Shown here: piece by piece, positions 43,304 to 55,667 of the stretch
Layout: each line of letters begins with the position of its first letter
How positions within the stretch are numbered: position 1 is the stretch's first letter
Assembly: GCA_963573305.1 (NCBI GenBank)
Contig: OY754329.1
Coordinates: 17,823,200-17,887,199, forward strand
Origin: Pyrrhosoma nymphula
Taxonomy: Eukaryota; Arthropoda; Insecta; Odonata; Coenagrionidae
Reading direction: 5' to 3'
Length of the DNA: 64,000 nucleotides
Made by a program: the position numbers and the translations under genes
The notes under the pieces: model-generated
Database searches by the model: none
Told to the model about the DNA's origin: nothing
What the model saw: the letters and a program-made list of their open reading frames with translations, nothing else

Positions 43304-46300
43304 TCCTTTATAGTGTCCTAGAAGTTGTTTCAACGTTTTCGCGTTATTTTATATGCTCAAATTATACTTTGAAAACGTGGCTGGAACAATGCCTTATCAA
43401 CACAACATAATTATGCAGCGTATTTCATAATAATAACAAAATAATTATTTGGGATCATACCCATGTAAATATTCAAAAACCAAAATCGTTTAAAATAAAA
43501 TGATTTCCTCACCAAGGCTTGTCCAATGGCAATGTCAGGTTTGTTTATATTGACGCGGACATTATTACAAAAATACAATTTTATATTTGTAACCGATAGT
43601 TTTAAGGATTTAAATACAAACTTTTTAAATGCGTTATGAAATGTTTTAAATTCTTTTCGGGGACAAGGCTTACACTACAAATCCGCTAGCAACCGAGAAA
43701 AACTGGAATGGCGATATAGGGAGTGGGTCATCTCCGTATCATCGAATCGCCGCCTTGTTTGAAGAAACACTTTCCACGCTCCGACCTGTCCTCCTTGTGC
43801 AATTCATTAACGCCGCTTACTACGCTTAGCACAAGTCCGTCTATGACGCCACAAGGAGGGATAAAGGGGGAGGGTGCCTAAACGGCGCGAAGGACGAGAT
43901 GTGTACTCCGAAGCGCTCTGTCCGCGAGGATGCCTTTCTCATCCCCGCGCGTGTATTTACTCGCTCGTTTTTTTATTTTTTTATTTTTACTCCCGCTCGC
44001 TTCCTCGCAAATGTCACCTCGGAGAGCCGTGCAATAACTCACGCACTGCTGTGGTGGGGACCCCCATAGCGGACGACGCGACTATTTTTTAAAAGTTTTC
44101 TAAAAGTCCCTCCTTGCCGACAAGCAAGGGTGACAAACACACAGACACACACACAAGCCCTCGACAAGAAAGATTGTCTCCGTCGAGCGCAGAAGATTAA
44201 GAACCACGTCCGTCTCTTAGCGCGACTGCGCGTAGCTCAGCGCTTCGTCGCAAAAGGGGTCGTTTTTAGACTTTCCCCCGACATGCTTAGACGATCCTCA
44301 TCACTTACAATCAATCCGCAGTCTCAATAGCCCTTCGCGGACGCGGCGGACACGATATTGTGGACGATGACACCGATGGCTTTAAAAAGCGTCGTCGACT
44401 CTCCCGATATTTTTTTTTCTTTCTCCAACTCCCAGCCATACGCGGAGCACAATTGCCACCATTTATTGCAGCTCCGCGATGACTTAAGCCGCTGAAATGT
44501 AATATGGTGTCGTAAAGCTGAAAGCCCTCCCAGACCAGATGCTTCTCAGGGCTATCGACTTTAACTGTTGAGGTCGTCACTTTCTTTCTGACGTATCAAC
44601 ATGGGGTGTTTGTGGAAATATGGTTCCTTCCCAATGTAGTTAGTTGATTTCAGTCATAACGGGATAGAGTGATCTGTTTTCTAGGAATCGTAAATGGAGT
44701 GCGAATTTTGGGCACAAGTGTGATGAGAAGTGATTTTTAAAAAACTATGAAGTTCCTGGAATCTTTGCTTGTTTCAGCGTCACAGTGCGCAAAGGTGAGA
44801 AATGCAAAAAAACGGACGGATGTCTTTAATATCTATTACCCTGATTTTCGTTGGCTATGAAGAGAACCTTAAGCTCCAAACTAAAAAGAATAAAAACACG
44901 GCATTTTATTTAAAAAAAAGATCTCCTACAGATTTAAGCCGAAAAAAAATTAAGGCTTAGCAAGAGGCAACCGGATAAGCCAACTTCATCAAATAAAATG
45001 CTTTCATTGCTATAACATTTTCTTGTTTTTCGTACAAGCAAGGTATACCTGTCCTGCCTATATTTTTTGATTAACTCCCTACAGTTCAGATAAGCCCCAC
45101 GACTAGATTACGTGTGCCAGTGCAAATTAAGTGTAACTGCTGAATTTGCTTCGTAATAAAAAGCGTTGCGAGGACATTTTTTACTCTACGCGAACAGACA
45201 AACCGAGATTAAAAGTGTCCCGAAGAGGTTTTTGGAGGCTGTGGGACGTTTAATAGGGATCAAGGAATAACACATTAATCCAACACGTTAGGCAATCCAA
45301 ACTCTGAGCCCATTTATATATATATCAGGTTTCGTATCATGCAACGTCGGCGTGCGTTAATCCAGGCTTAACGACGATTACCAACAAGGAACAGCATGTG
45401 CAAGGCAATGCTATTCCGAGCACACAATGAAATGGGATTCAATCGAGACAATGAAAACGCCACTCATAATAGATGTGATGAAAGCAATTGCGCGGAAAGG
45501 GAAAGTAAAGGCTACTTTATAATTTTTAGATCTACCATCATTTTTCATTACAACAAATTTCATCAGATCATGAAATGAGTAAAATCAATCCTTTCGAAGT
45601 CGAAAATAATTTAAAGCCCTAAAAGATTTCAAAAGAGTACGTTTTTTCTTACGTATTCTATACGGGCTATCATTGCTGTTACAATGAACCCAAAATAAAA
45701 TAAACACTTATCTCGCACACATAGTGCTTGTTGATAATGATGATGTCAAAAGCCTGAGGATGGACACGTGGAGCAAATATCGTGCGTTCCCTCGTAATAT
45801 TGACATCCAATCCTCCCTTTTCACGATATCGACAATTTTTAACAAATAAAGTTTTTATCATCATCGACAGAAATCATTGACCCGAAGATTGATTAGATGC
45901 AGCTCCTCCGACCTCAGTTCCTAGGCATACCCTCTTCGTTCCTTCGTAATTCGTTCTTTTAACCTCCCATTAAATCATAAAAGATGCATCGAATGTTTCC
46001 TCTAATTAAAGTATCAAGGCAACTAATAACGTAAGTTACGTAATATGGATTAAAAGATACTGAGAGATAGCTTTTTCTTAAGTGGATCCGCATTGTTATT
46101 CGTCCCGACAGCCCTTTCTCCATCTCGGAAGTTGAACGAGGACACCCTATGGATCATTTAAAAGGGGTATCCAAGTTCGTCAACGTGAAAGATTAAACGA
46201 TTTTCAAAAGTCGTGCTTGTTTTCCTAAAAACCCATAACCTTTCCCATAAGACCTTCTGTAAGCTGTGTGTAAAGTGAGTAATCACCTCGGAGAACGCAG

Positions 46301-47468
46301 TTTCTGACAAGATAATAGCGAGTGGAGATCATCTGAATAATGATCGCTTCACGCCACGTTAACTTCGCACGTATCCCCGGAGAGTTTTAAAAAAATGGAG
46401 TTCATCAAGTCCAAAGGAGAAAAAATGGTTTCCTCACGAATGCCTGGTTTCCTGAAGGTCACGCACGTGAGATAATTAGTTTTCTCTTCGAAGACACGAT
46501 CATTCATTCATGTGTTTGAACTCGCCAATGATTTTAGCTTCAACCGCTATCCACCCGCCAGACTCACTTAATCTCTTTCAGTAACCAAAACTCTTGCGAA
46601 ATTTCTCGAAGGTCTCAGTGGTATATAGTTTCAGCATAATCGTGTTTCTATGCTTCTCAGTTTGGCTGCATATGTGCAATGGCTCAAGCGTCAATCGTTA
46701 TATCCTTAAGGAATATCCATCGGCTGTTACTCTTCAACCCTTGACTTTTTTTCAAATTTGTGTTCATGTTATTATGGTTCCTTATTTACTGTATCATTTT
46801 GCTAATTGTTTAGTTATGAACACATGAGTTTTTTTTCTGTTGTATCAAATCCGGCTTGGTGTATAACTTCATTTGCCTTTTTTTTACGTACATACATTTG
46901 TAATGTTATGAAATGGGAAGACATTATAATATTGACATTTTAAAAAATGATTAAATATTTGTCTTTTTTGTAATTTTGAATGTGCCTGCAAACTGTATTA
47001 TTATTATTTTTGTTCTTATGGATTTTTGCCTGAACAATAAATATTTTTCTATCTATCTAAATAACCTCGATAGCACAACTTAACATGAAGATAAAAACTT
47101 ACGAGCAATCTTTTTTAGCAGCGGGTGGAAACCCACAGTCTGTTAACTTTATTGTCTTTGGGGATGGATTTAAAAAAATAATACGATAGGAAATGTAGGT
47201 GTAGTGAATATAAGTCCATTAGATTAATCTCAATCATGGTGTAGATGCGCCGTGTTGTTCAACTCATGTCGAAGTTCAATTTATTTGGATATGAGTGACC
47301 CATGTGTGATTCATTGCTTTCCGCCATCTCTATATCAGCCTCGAATCATCATAAGGTTTCATTACAATGAGTCTAACGCTAAATTTCAACCATTGCTACT
47401 TTTAGCACTATAACTTTTTGTTATTCTTCCTAGGATATTAATAGCACATGCATGGATCGACAAAACAC
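43304..47468. other. No gene recognised; moderately GC-rich patch 43740-44590
   Basis: The patch has higher GC and CpG than its surroundings, a CACACAGACACACACACA run at 44134-44155, and a minus-strand 89-codon frame (44311-44580) rich in Arg/Lys with no known domain. A promoter region is possible but no core promoter or splice pattern stands out. At 47030-47060 AATAAATATTTTTCTATCTATC looks like a LINE 3' tail. Confidence 0.35.
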
Positions 47469-48036
47469 TTAGGTGGTTTGAGCGAGATAGTTCCCTAGTC
47501 ATAATGGAGACCTTACTCAAATGTTATTATTTTATTTCAGCGTCTGTAAGAAGTATGAAATAAATATTGAAATATTAATGGTGAAAAAATATATAACTAT
47601 ACATGACCAAAATTCTCAGTAATTAAATAAATAAAGCCGCTTAAGTCTCTAATTTGACTCATTTTTTCCCGCTTTACGGCTGAAAACCCTTCAAAACAAC
47701 AGGTTTTTTTTGGCGATTCTGTAAAAATTACTGTGGTGAGTAATAGATTATTTTTTATAAATAGTTGAGAAAACATGCAAATCTACACACCATTAGTTTT
47801 TTGACGAAATCTAAGTGCTAAAAGTTCCTATTTTATAAACATATTCTTCCTCTGCAGCGCACAGCCGTAATGTATCCCACGTAAAACAGCTAATGTTTTT
47901 AGGTAAATTGCTCGAAAAGTAGTTCGGCAAGGGATTGATATTTTGATATCATTGGAAAGATGAGAGTTTTTTATATGAAATTAGGCTAAATTCATCAAAT
48001 TCTAGGTGAAGTGATTTTTCGCTAAAACTACCCTAA
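47469..48036 (+). mobile_element. TTTGAGCGA MITE, copy 4
   Basis: Starts TTAGGTGGTTTGAGCGAGAT and ends TTTTCGCTAAAACTACCCTAAA. TTAA borders are altered here to TTAG and TAAA, while the body follows the reference copy. Confidence 0.85.
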
Positions 48037-49574
48037 ATCAACTTCAGACCCTGAGTTGTAGAGGTGAAAATGTGGCCAGGCACCTCCATCAACATCTACA
48101 AAAAGTCAATGGTTAAAGCCTCCAAGAATGAACTCTATAGTTCGGTGGGTATAAAATTTCCCTTTCGAAATGGTTCTCAGACACATTCAATGACTCAGCT
48201 ATTACCACCAGCTATAAAGATAAACAACCCGATGAGCTTGAGAACATCTTTGGCGGGCAAAGTTTTCCAGTTTCTTCTAATGAAGCTCGTAAAAGAGGGA
48301 AAAAAGCTTTTCAACGACCCTAATGGGGATAGGGGTGGGGGGAGAGGGAAAGAGAGAGAAATGCAGGGTGCGGGGCAAACTAATCTCATCGGGCCGTATA
48401 CTGCAGATGCCAGCGCATCGGTTCGATTAGTGTCGAGTGCGCCGAATTAGAGTTAATGTGTGGGAACAGTGAGCCACAGGATAAAGCCTTTCGAGAGGGA
48501 GGGGTGATCTGCAGACCACGCTGGATTATTTCCAGAGTCTGGGCTACATTTACCACCGCTGAACTTTCTCGCTCAACTCCTCACCCAGAGGAACTTCCAA
48601 AGTAGGAGTTCAGGACTAAAATTGTTGCATTCTACGTCTACATACTTCTCGGCGATCCATTGCAAGGGCCTGTGGCAAGGGATGTTAGGACACAATGGCC
48701 ACGGAAAGGGGGGAAAGGGGATAGCTATGAAAGAGGGACCGGATTGGGTGAAGTGCAGTGGATTAGCCTCTCGACCTGTTTCCTTTTTGCAGCCGTTAAT
48801 CGAATTTAGGAAGAAAAAACTCTTTCTCCTTTCTGTTAGACAGTATATCTCTCTTTTTTGTCGCTGGTGTCCGTCCTATTAATGTGTTGAGGAGATAAAA
48901 TAATATCCTACGCGTCAACAGCCCGAGTGATAGTAATTTCTGAAAATAAGAGGCAAACATTTATTTCTTTTACGATACCTTTACACAGATATTGAAAACA
49001 CATTAGATAAAGGGAATATAGAAAAGATCAAGCGTTATATCTCTATCATATTTTATCACTCCCAGCAGCAGTAGCAGACATAACATTTCATCCATTACAC
49101 TGTTATGATACCGTCTGTGTATACAAATATGGACACGTATGAATAGTGGAGGCTGTACGTAATTCGAATGTATACGTGCATAGACTGTAAGCAAGCCGGA
49201 AATTACAAAAATAAATAGGCTTTTAATGCATACACTGTAATTTTGCATGCGGCATAGTTTTATTTGTCTATTGTCAGCAAATTATTCGCATCGTAATTAA
49301 TATTTTATCAAGACTCAATAAGACCTTTAAACCGCTGAAATTCTATCCTACCGAAGGGTAAATTACGATTTTTTTAAGTCGTTAATTTTTTAAAAGATTT
49401 TTTAAATATTTTACCAAGGAAATCCAAATGTTTCTGATCAACTGCAAATAGCAAAAAAATAAAGAAGAACCAAAAGCATAACACAGTGAAATTGAGGAGT
49501 CACTTTTAAAATATGAGATGGGCGAAAGTAAAAAGAAGGATAAAAATCACAGCTTCAGGCTCTACTTTGTAGAA
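48037..49574. other. No gene recognised
   Basis: The 128-codon plus frame (48064-48450) has no recognised domain; its latter half is purine-rich low complexity. The remainder is unassigned. Confidence 0.4.
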
Positions 49575-50092
49575 ACTTTTAATATTCATTATAATAAAGT
49601 TCATTATAATAAAGTTTTGTACTTTTCTACACTTTTTATATTTTTAAACACACTAACGCGTTTCACCAATTTTATGCCATCGTCAGGTGTTAGTTTGTTT
49701 ACATATATTATATTGTTGTCGTTGTTAGATACAGAACATTAAATGTGATTTTAAAAAAAACTTTACATTAAAAAAATACAAAAAGGAAATTAAACAAATA
49801 TGAAAAGTAGGGTAAAAAAATATTAACATGAAAATAATAGCAACAAAAATTTACATACAATGTTTGGCAAAAAAACAATGAAATCAAGGGGTGGTGGTGG
49901 TATGAGAAAGGTCAACGTTTTTTAAGGAAAATTTCCCAGGAAGTAGTGGGGAGGTATGTGTAAAAATCTGCTCATTGCATAGATTTGGAGAATGCCTGAT
50001 AATTTCAATTTGTTGTAATGCATCCATTTTTATTTGTTTAAAAAAAGTGCAGAAAAGTACGAAACTTTATTATAATGAATATCAAGAGAAGG
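49575..50092. mobile_element. Hairpin element with hammerhead-like core and long loop
   Basis: Left arm ATATTCATTATAATAAAGTT then TGTACTTTTCTACAC pairs with the right end GTGCAGAAAAGTAC then AACTTTATTATAATGAATAT. Just inside the left arm, the minus strand at 49655-49686 reads CCTGACGATGGC, then GGTGAAACGCGTT. About 520 bp in all. Confidence 0.6.
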
Positions 50093-50552
50093 AAGTCATA
50101 AATTTACGACACTCCTTTCATTTTCGAATCCCCTTGGCTGAAGTGTAGATGCCTCAGTTGATTCAGTGTGTTGATTCACTTGTGAAGATAGACAAGATAA
50201 GTAAGCATAGCACACCTTAAGATCTGCTTTTATCGTAGAGATTGTTGACATAGGAGAGAGACGCACACGTATTGCAAACAGTTTAAGCGTATGGCATAGT
50301 ACTCAATAAATGTATCCGCTGTCCTCAGTATCAGCGGAGTCATGGTGTTACCTTCCAGTCAAGTAGCGATACACTTCAACCCTGTGTCCGAGACCAAGGA
50401 GGATAGATTTGCCAAGGGAATAAATTAGTGTACAGTATCTGAGTTTCCCAGGCTAGCGAAACTCAAGTGTGGTATTACAATGAAATGCATGGAGTTTAAA
50501 TGAATGTTATATGTATAGAAACCTTAGATTCAGGCTGACAAGTAGAGTAGAA
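50093..50552. other. No gene recognised
   Basis: Unassigned. Confidence 0.4.
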
Positions 50553-50933
50553 TTTTCACTAGTGCTTAATAACGCAACATCATTACTAACACTTCACACC
50601 GGTTGATTTGTCAGGTATTATTTTATTTTGTTCTCTGCATGAAGTAGCATCTCGTAGCACTCATGAATTAACAGTATTAGTAGTATTAACCACTAGATGC
50701 GTGTATAGCATTGTTCTGCATGTTTGCATGTTCATTTACGTATCACTCTCCCAGTTTCCGGTTGGACTGCGCACTGTTCTCCTGACTGCTTTTTGGCCTG
50801 CGCCTAGAGGCCGGGGGATCGTGCGAGGTTCTGACTTGTGCTGGGACGAGTGCTGCATGCCTGGCGTGGAATCACCCCGTGCCACACACCCTAGTGGTGG
50901 CTTGCACGGTACTTCGTGGATGTAGATGTAGAT
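50553..50933 (+). mobile_element. LINE 3'-end copy (GTAGAT-tail family)
   Basis: From TTTTCACTAGTGCTTAATAA to the tail TTCGTGGATGTAGATGTAGA. Closely matches 21867-22239; 5'-truncated so that no coding sequence remains. The 105-codon frame across it (50608-50925) is incidental: the same UTR is broken in the other copies. Confidence 0.75.
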
Positions 50934-51484
50934 GAAGCGTGGTGGGAACCTATTACAGTGAAAATGGAAACGTTTGATTGATGCTTAGATCTTCTCAAGT
51001 TACTTGTATTTTCACTGTCAGAATCAATCGACTCAAGGATGGACACGTCACTGAACAACTGCCATCATTTGGAGCCAAAATTAAACTTTGGAGAGTCAGT
51101 TTATCTATGAACCCATCTCAAGCCTATCCTCCAAGCTTTTCTATCTCGCCATTTCTCCGGGGTTAAAATGCCTCGAACCACAACTCATTGACTAAAACGC
51201 TAGTTCAGAATAGTTTCCCAATACCGAACGACGATGCTCGACGTGACTTGGACCTCATTTGACCCTCCACCAATATGAGATCGGTCGCCGGAGATAGCAG
51301 CGACACACTTGGGACGGCCTGAAATTTCGTCGCGCCAGTGACCTCCGGGGCCACGGGCTCCGGTCGTGAAATGCGGAGGGGCTCTCGTCAGATGGGAGAA
51401 AGACAAAGAGGCCCAGGGAAGGATGGCGCCAAAGATGCTAAGGAACGACGAAGAGACCGAATAGAAAAAGTATACATTTCCGGA
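50934..51484. other. No gene recognised
   Basis: Unassigned, slightly GC-richer at 51230-51420. Confidence 0.4.
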
Positions 51485-52046
51485 TTAAAGTAGTTTGAGC
51501 GAAAATCACTTCACATAGAATTTGATGAATTTGGCCTCATTTTAGAGAAAAAACTCTCATCTTTGCAATTATATCAAAATATCAACCGCTTGCCGAACTA
51601 CTTTTCGAGCAGTTTGCCTGAAAAGGTAAGCTGCTTTACATGGGATAGATTACGGCTATGCGCTCCAGAGGGAGAACAATTAAAAATTAGGAACATCTAG
51701 CACCTAGATTTCGTCAAAAAACTAACGATGTGTAGATTGCATGTTTTCTCAACTATTTATAAAAAATAATCTATTACTTGCCTCAGTAATTTTTACAGAA
51801 TCGCAAAAAAACCCTGCTGTTTTGAAGGGTTTTCAGCAGTGCGGCGGGAAAAAATGAGTCAAGTTCGAAACTTATGTAGCTTTATTTATTTAATTACTGA
51901 GTATTTTGGTCATATATAAATATATCTTTCCGCCATTAATATTACAATATTTATTTCATACTTCTTACAGACGCTGAAATAAAAAAATAAAATTTGGATA
52001 TGGTCTCCATTATGACTAGGGAACAATCTCGCTCAAACCACCTTAA
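51485..52046 (-). mobile_element. TTTGAGCGA MITE, copy 5 (inverted)
   Basis: Left TTAAAGTAGTTTGAGCGAAA, right CGCTCAAACCACCTTAA, TTAA at both borders. Internal order is reversed relative to copies 1-4. Confidence 0.9.
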
Positions 52047-52154
52047 AGCCCTCTACAGTCGATGAGGATACACGGGCTTAGTGATTTTACGTGGTATTCC
52101 GGAAAATATCATCATGTTTAAATTATAATCACTGAAGGAGAGCCCGTTTCCTAG

Positions 52155-52333
52155 GGGGCTATTCTGTATGATCTCGGAATTCCCGAGCCTCGAAAGTGAC
52201 GACATTTTGACGTCACAGCCTCAACAATTTCAAATAGGGCGATTCAAAAGTTGAGATTTGTCGGGGGAAGTGACGTCATATTCACGGATTTTCTTAGGTT
52301 TGACCATGCCGAGTCCTTACTGAATAAGGCCCT
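52155..52333 (+). mobile_element. Palindromic TGACGTCA MITE, copy 4
   Basis: TAG at 52152-52154 and 52334-52336 flanks GGGGGCTATTCTGTATGATC to CTTACTGAATAAGGCCCT. Two TGACGTCA sites (near 52208 and 52272). 179 bp. Confidence 0.8.
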
Positions 52334-52344
52334 TAGTCCTAACA

Positions 52345-52715
52345 GAAGTGGCTAAGCTCTTGACGCCTACTCTCGTACCTACTCTAAAAAGGAATGGTTT
52401 CATGCAACATCGGAATGGTAAAATGCAACATTTACTTATTTCTTTGTTTTATTTTTTTGTAAATTATGTAATATTAGTGGCTGTTTATACAAAGAATTGT
52501 AAGTGTTATGCCTTTAATCTTTTTATGTAATCTTTCCCAAGACAATACCCACCTCTAATATTGTCTCCTGCATGTCATTATGTAGATATCACTTTATTAC
52601 TTTACGTTCTTTGTAAATCTTATCAGCAGCTAAAAATATAAATAAATGTATATGCCATGTACTTGTGCTCCATGGGATTATATAGTTAGAGAGTAAATAA
52701 ACTTTATCTTATCTT
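52345..52715 (+). mobile_element. Probable LINE 3' untranslated region
   Basis: AT-rich sequence ends in AGAGTAAATAAACTTTATCT then TATCTTATCC, an AATAAA signal next to a TTATC repeat tail, typical of insect LINEs. No coding part could be identified upstream, so the assignment is from the tail only. Confidence 0.4.
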
Positions 52716-54714
52716 ATCCATGGCATGGAAAAGGTAGTTAACGGACATGAGTCCAATAAAAAAAACACTTTCAAGCCGGGAATCTCCGTGAACGCTCGCC
52801 CTGTGATACTAAGATGGAAGATTAACGCATAGCAATCGGATCTCTCAAGTAGGCAGCTTGTAAAGTGTCAATGGGGCAGGCAGAAACCGAACGATTGGCG
52901 AAAGAGTTCTCGCCAATGCCTTGGTAATTTAATACAGGAAACTCCTTCATTGGAATGCAAAAAAGATCGTTCGAGCTGGAGGGAATTTTCGCGGATGAAA
53001 AGCGCCAGGAACGAACGTCGTGCCGAGAGAACGATAACCTCAAAATGATGCGGTGGATAAAAATGACCGAGTTCTTCGCGGAGAATGCTCCTTTATGGGC
53101 GTGAATGGCGGATACTTGTATCAGGGTGTGACTCACTCACCGTCTTGCACTCCCTGTTGACTTTCGCCAAACTCCGCCCCAATAAAGACTGGAATTCCAG
53201 AGAACGTGAGCTCCAATAAAGTTTATTCACCCAGAGGGCCGATTCCTTAGGGACTCTCATGCATAAACTTCACATACCCAAGAACATTCTCCAGCTATTC
53301 GTCACGTAGTAATGAATAACATCAATGCACCAGTTGAATCCACAGGGAAGTTGGGTTCCAGAAACGAACGGTTGTAAATCGAGCAAATGGAAATTGCAAA
53401 TGACTTATATTTTATTGGACTCTGGAGGGGATCTCGGTAGTTATCATCTCTCTTACATATTTTAATAGATTTTTAAATGATTTTAATGTCAAATCCTCAG
53501 AACCTCAGTTCGCCCCACGGGATGGATAACAGTGGAATCATTGGCTGGAAAACAGTCTGAACTTCCGGTGAATTGTTTCGTCTTCCCCTATCCTTTTGCG
53601 TTCATTTCTAAAGCTCAATCCTTTTGCTTTTACACATTTGCCTCCAATATTATCGACTTTCGTTTCGTCAACATTTTTCATCCCAATTTGTTTGAATTCC
53701 TTTATTAAATTTGTGTAATACATAGCTATAAGGCTCATAAAAATACGCATCCATAGGAATAAGCTAGCATTCTTAATCGATTGCTTTTATTTTAAAACCT
53801 ATTAATTGCAGGACAACAGTATAGCGACCTCATTGAGAAACTGATGTACCTGAAAGATGATGCTGGCATTACTTGCGCCAATACTTGAAATCTAATTTCA
53901 AAAGGGTACAGGGAACCCTTGTTTTCTCTTATCGATGGGAACATCTCATTCAATTCTCTTTGGGCGGAAATGATCCCCAAAATAAGATTCTTTTTCATTT
54001 GGGAACCATATTTCTTCAGTGGGCTTGACCTCCCACAAACAATACACGTGATCAGTAATAGATTTGAACGTTCTTTTTCCTTTTGCAGGATTCTCCACTT
54101 GATAGCTATTATTGGTTGTTGTTAGCGGTTGAGTAACTACTCTAAGGCTGGGCGTTGAAATGCAACTTCTAGTTGTGTAACCTTTTCTTTGCGTGTAGGA
54201 ATACCAAGGTATCTCATGATACAGGTCCCACTCCAATTATTTAGTCGGCTGATAATAAAATAAGCTTGTGGTTATCTTCAAATCGATCTCAACCTAATGA
54301 CTATGGGCATTGATGAGCATGAATTGAATATCGGGAGAAATTATTGACACATCCATCCGATCGAAGCGACGTCATAGATCCTTAACTAACCTCACCTCTA
54401 TCCTTAATCTTCCGCACATGATTGTGAGATTCAAGACATCTATATCTGAAGTCGGATGCTGGGGGTTCGAGGTCGGGTTACGATGTTTTACACCTAACTG
54501 TGCTTAAAAATAGTTTATTACATGCTAAACACGTTTCAAATCATAAATTTAAAAATGTTTATTGATTGAAATATTTTGATATTTTAACGTTTTTCAAAAA
54601 AATGATAGTGAAAAATTTTAGGGCACACGTGTCCAAATAACCAATTTAAATTCTATTTTAATAAAAATGGTACAAAAATGCATGTTTTAAAATTCCGATA
54701 TTGTATAAATATAA
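52716..54714. other. No gene recognised
   Basis: Minus frames at 52822-53136, 53538-53750, 53792-53998 and 53946-54236 have no known motif. Unassigned. Confidence 0.4.
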
Positions 54715-55130
54715 CTGTTTCAGGCTGGAATTGGAGGAAGTTGTCGATATTCATAATGAACAAAAACACTTAACTGTGGAAGATTACTTACTTACTCCTC
54801 AGCGCTACAGACCTTGTAGGGCCTTGGCCTCTCTGAAAATGTTAGCCCAGACGTCACGATATCCTGCATGAGTTCTCCATCTTCTTATTCTCATCTTTCT
54901 TAGATCATCTTCTACATCATCCAACCATCTTTCCCGAGGTCTTCCTCTCAATCTTCTGCCGCTAGGATGTCCAAGGTATATCTTTTTCACGGTATATCAA
55001 GGTATATCTTTTATAGTTCCTCCAGTTCTCTATTCCTCCGTATTTTCCACTGTCCGTCTTCCTTCATTGCACCAAAAATCTTTCTGTGGAAGATTAATAA
55101 GTGTTTTTATTCATTATGAATTCCGATATT
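54715..55130 (-). mobile_element. LINE C-terminal fragment flanked by inverted repeats
   Basis: The coding fragment is bordered by ATTCATAATGAACAAAAACA then CTT and TGTGGAAGATTA at the left, and inverted partners TGTGGAAGATTA and AAGTGTTTTTATTCATTATG at about 55083-55125. A 21-bp repeat TATATCAAGGTATATCTTTT lies near 54990-55012. Confidence 0.55.
54805..55081 (-). pseudogene. Non-LTR reverse transcriptase C-terminus (RTE-like)
   Basis: The minus strand reads KIFGAMKEDGQWKIRRNREL at the right, then after a frame change KIYLGHPSGRRLRGRPRERW, LDDVEDDLRKMRIRRWRTHA and a tail FREAKALQGL with stop. This is the GRRxRGRPxxRWxDDVxxDL...WRxxAxDRxxW...AKxxxGL end found in insect RTE-type LINEs and often annotated craniofacial development protein 2-like. 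Only about 90 residues remain. Confidence 0.75.
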
Positions 55131-55667
55131 GTTTTTCAATTGCGATAAGCTGTATCCTCATTTGGCGGAAAACGTTTCGGATTCGTTGAAGCTTCCGTCA
55201 TCAGGTTAAAACACTTGGGACGTACTTTACGTCCCGTTACAACACCATTGGCTCATCTTACAGATGTCTTCGGCGGTCTCAACTTTCTTCTGAACGATTC
55301 CGCACCCGACCCATGTTTCAAACTCCTTCACTGAGCCTCCCCTTCAACCCTCTCATTCCCCAGTCCACTTTATCAGACGCAAAGGGTAGGGGTGTGTGTG
55401 TGCCTTAATGAGGGCCCCCAGGATCCACGCCTCCCTCCTTCCGGTTGGACCCCCCACGCTCCTTAGGGGTTCGCGGGGGGCGACAAAGTCCTCTCACATT
55501 CGCACCCCTTTCTTGCCCTTTACGAACTAAACGGCACCACCACCATCTCCCCTTTCCGAAAACCATTCACCCCTTCTCAGGCCTTTATTTGCCAACCCTT
55601 CCACTCCCTCTCCCGCACCCACCCGCACACAACTTGACCCCCATCACACCCCGGCACCCACTTCACC
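55131..55667. other. Hammerhead-like motif at 55170-55204; otherwise no gene recognised
   Basis: The minus strand at 55170-55204 reads CCTGATGACGGAAGC, then TCCGAAACGTTTTCC, the same CTGANGA...GAAAC layout as the hairpin elements. The C-rich stretch 55310-55660 leaves frames open without known domains. Confidence 0.4.

Noticed and set aside
48064..48450. 128-codon ORF as a gene
   Set aside because: No domain or homology pattern recalled; purine-rich second half.
50608..50925. 105-codon ORF over the LINE 3' end
   Set aside because: The same sequence is the untranslated region in another copy and is broken by stops there.
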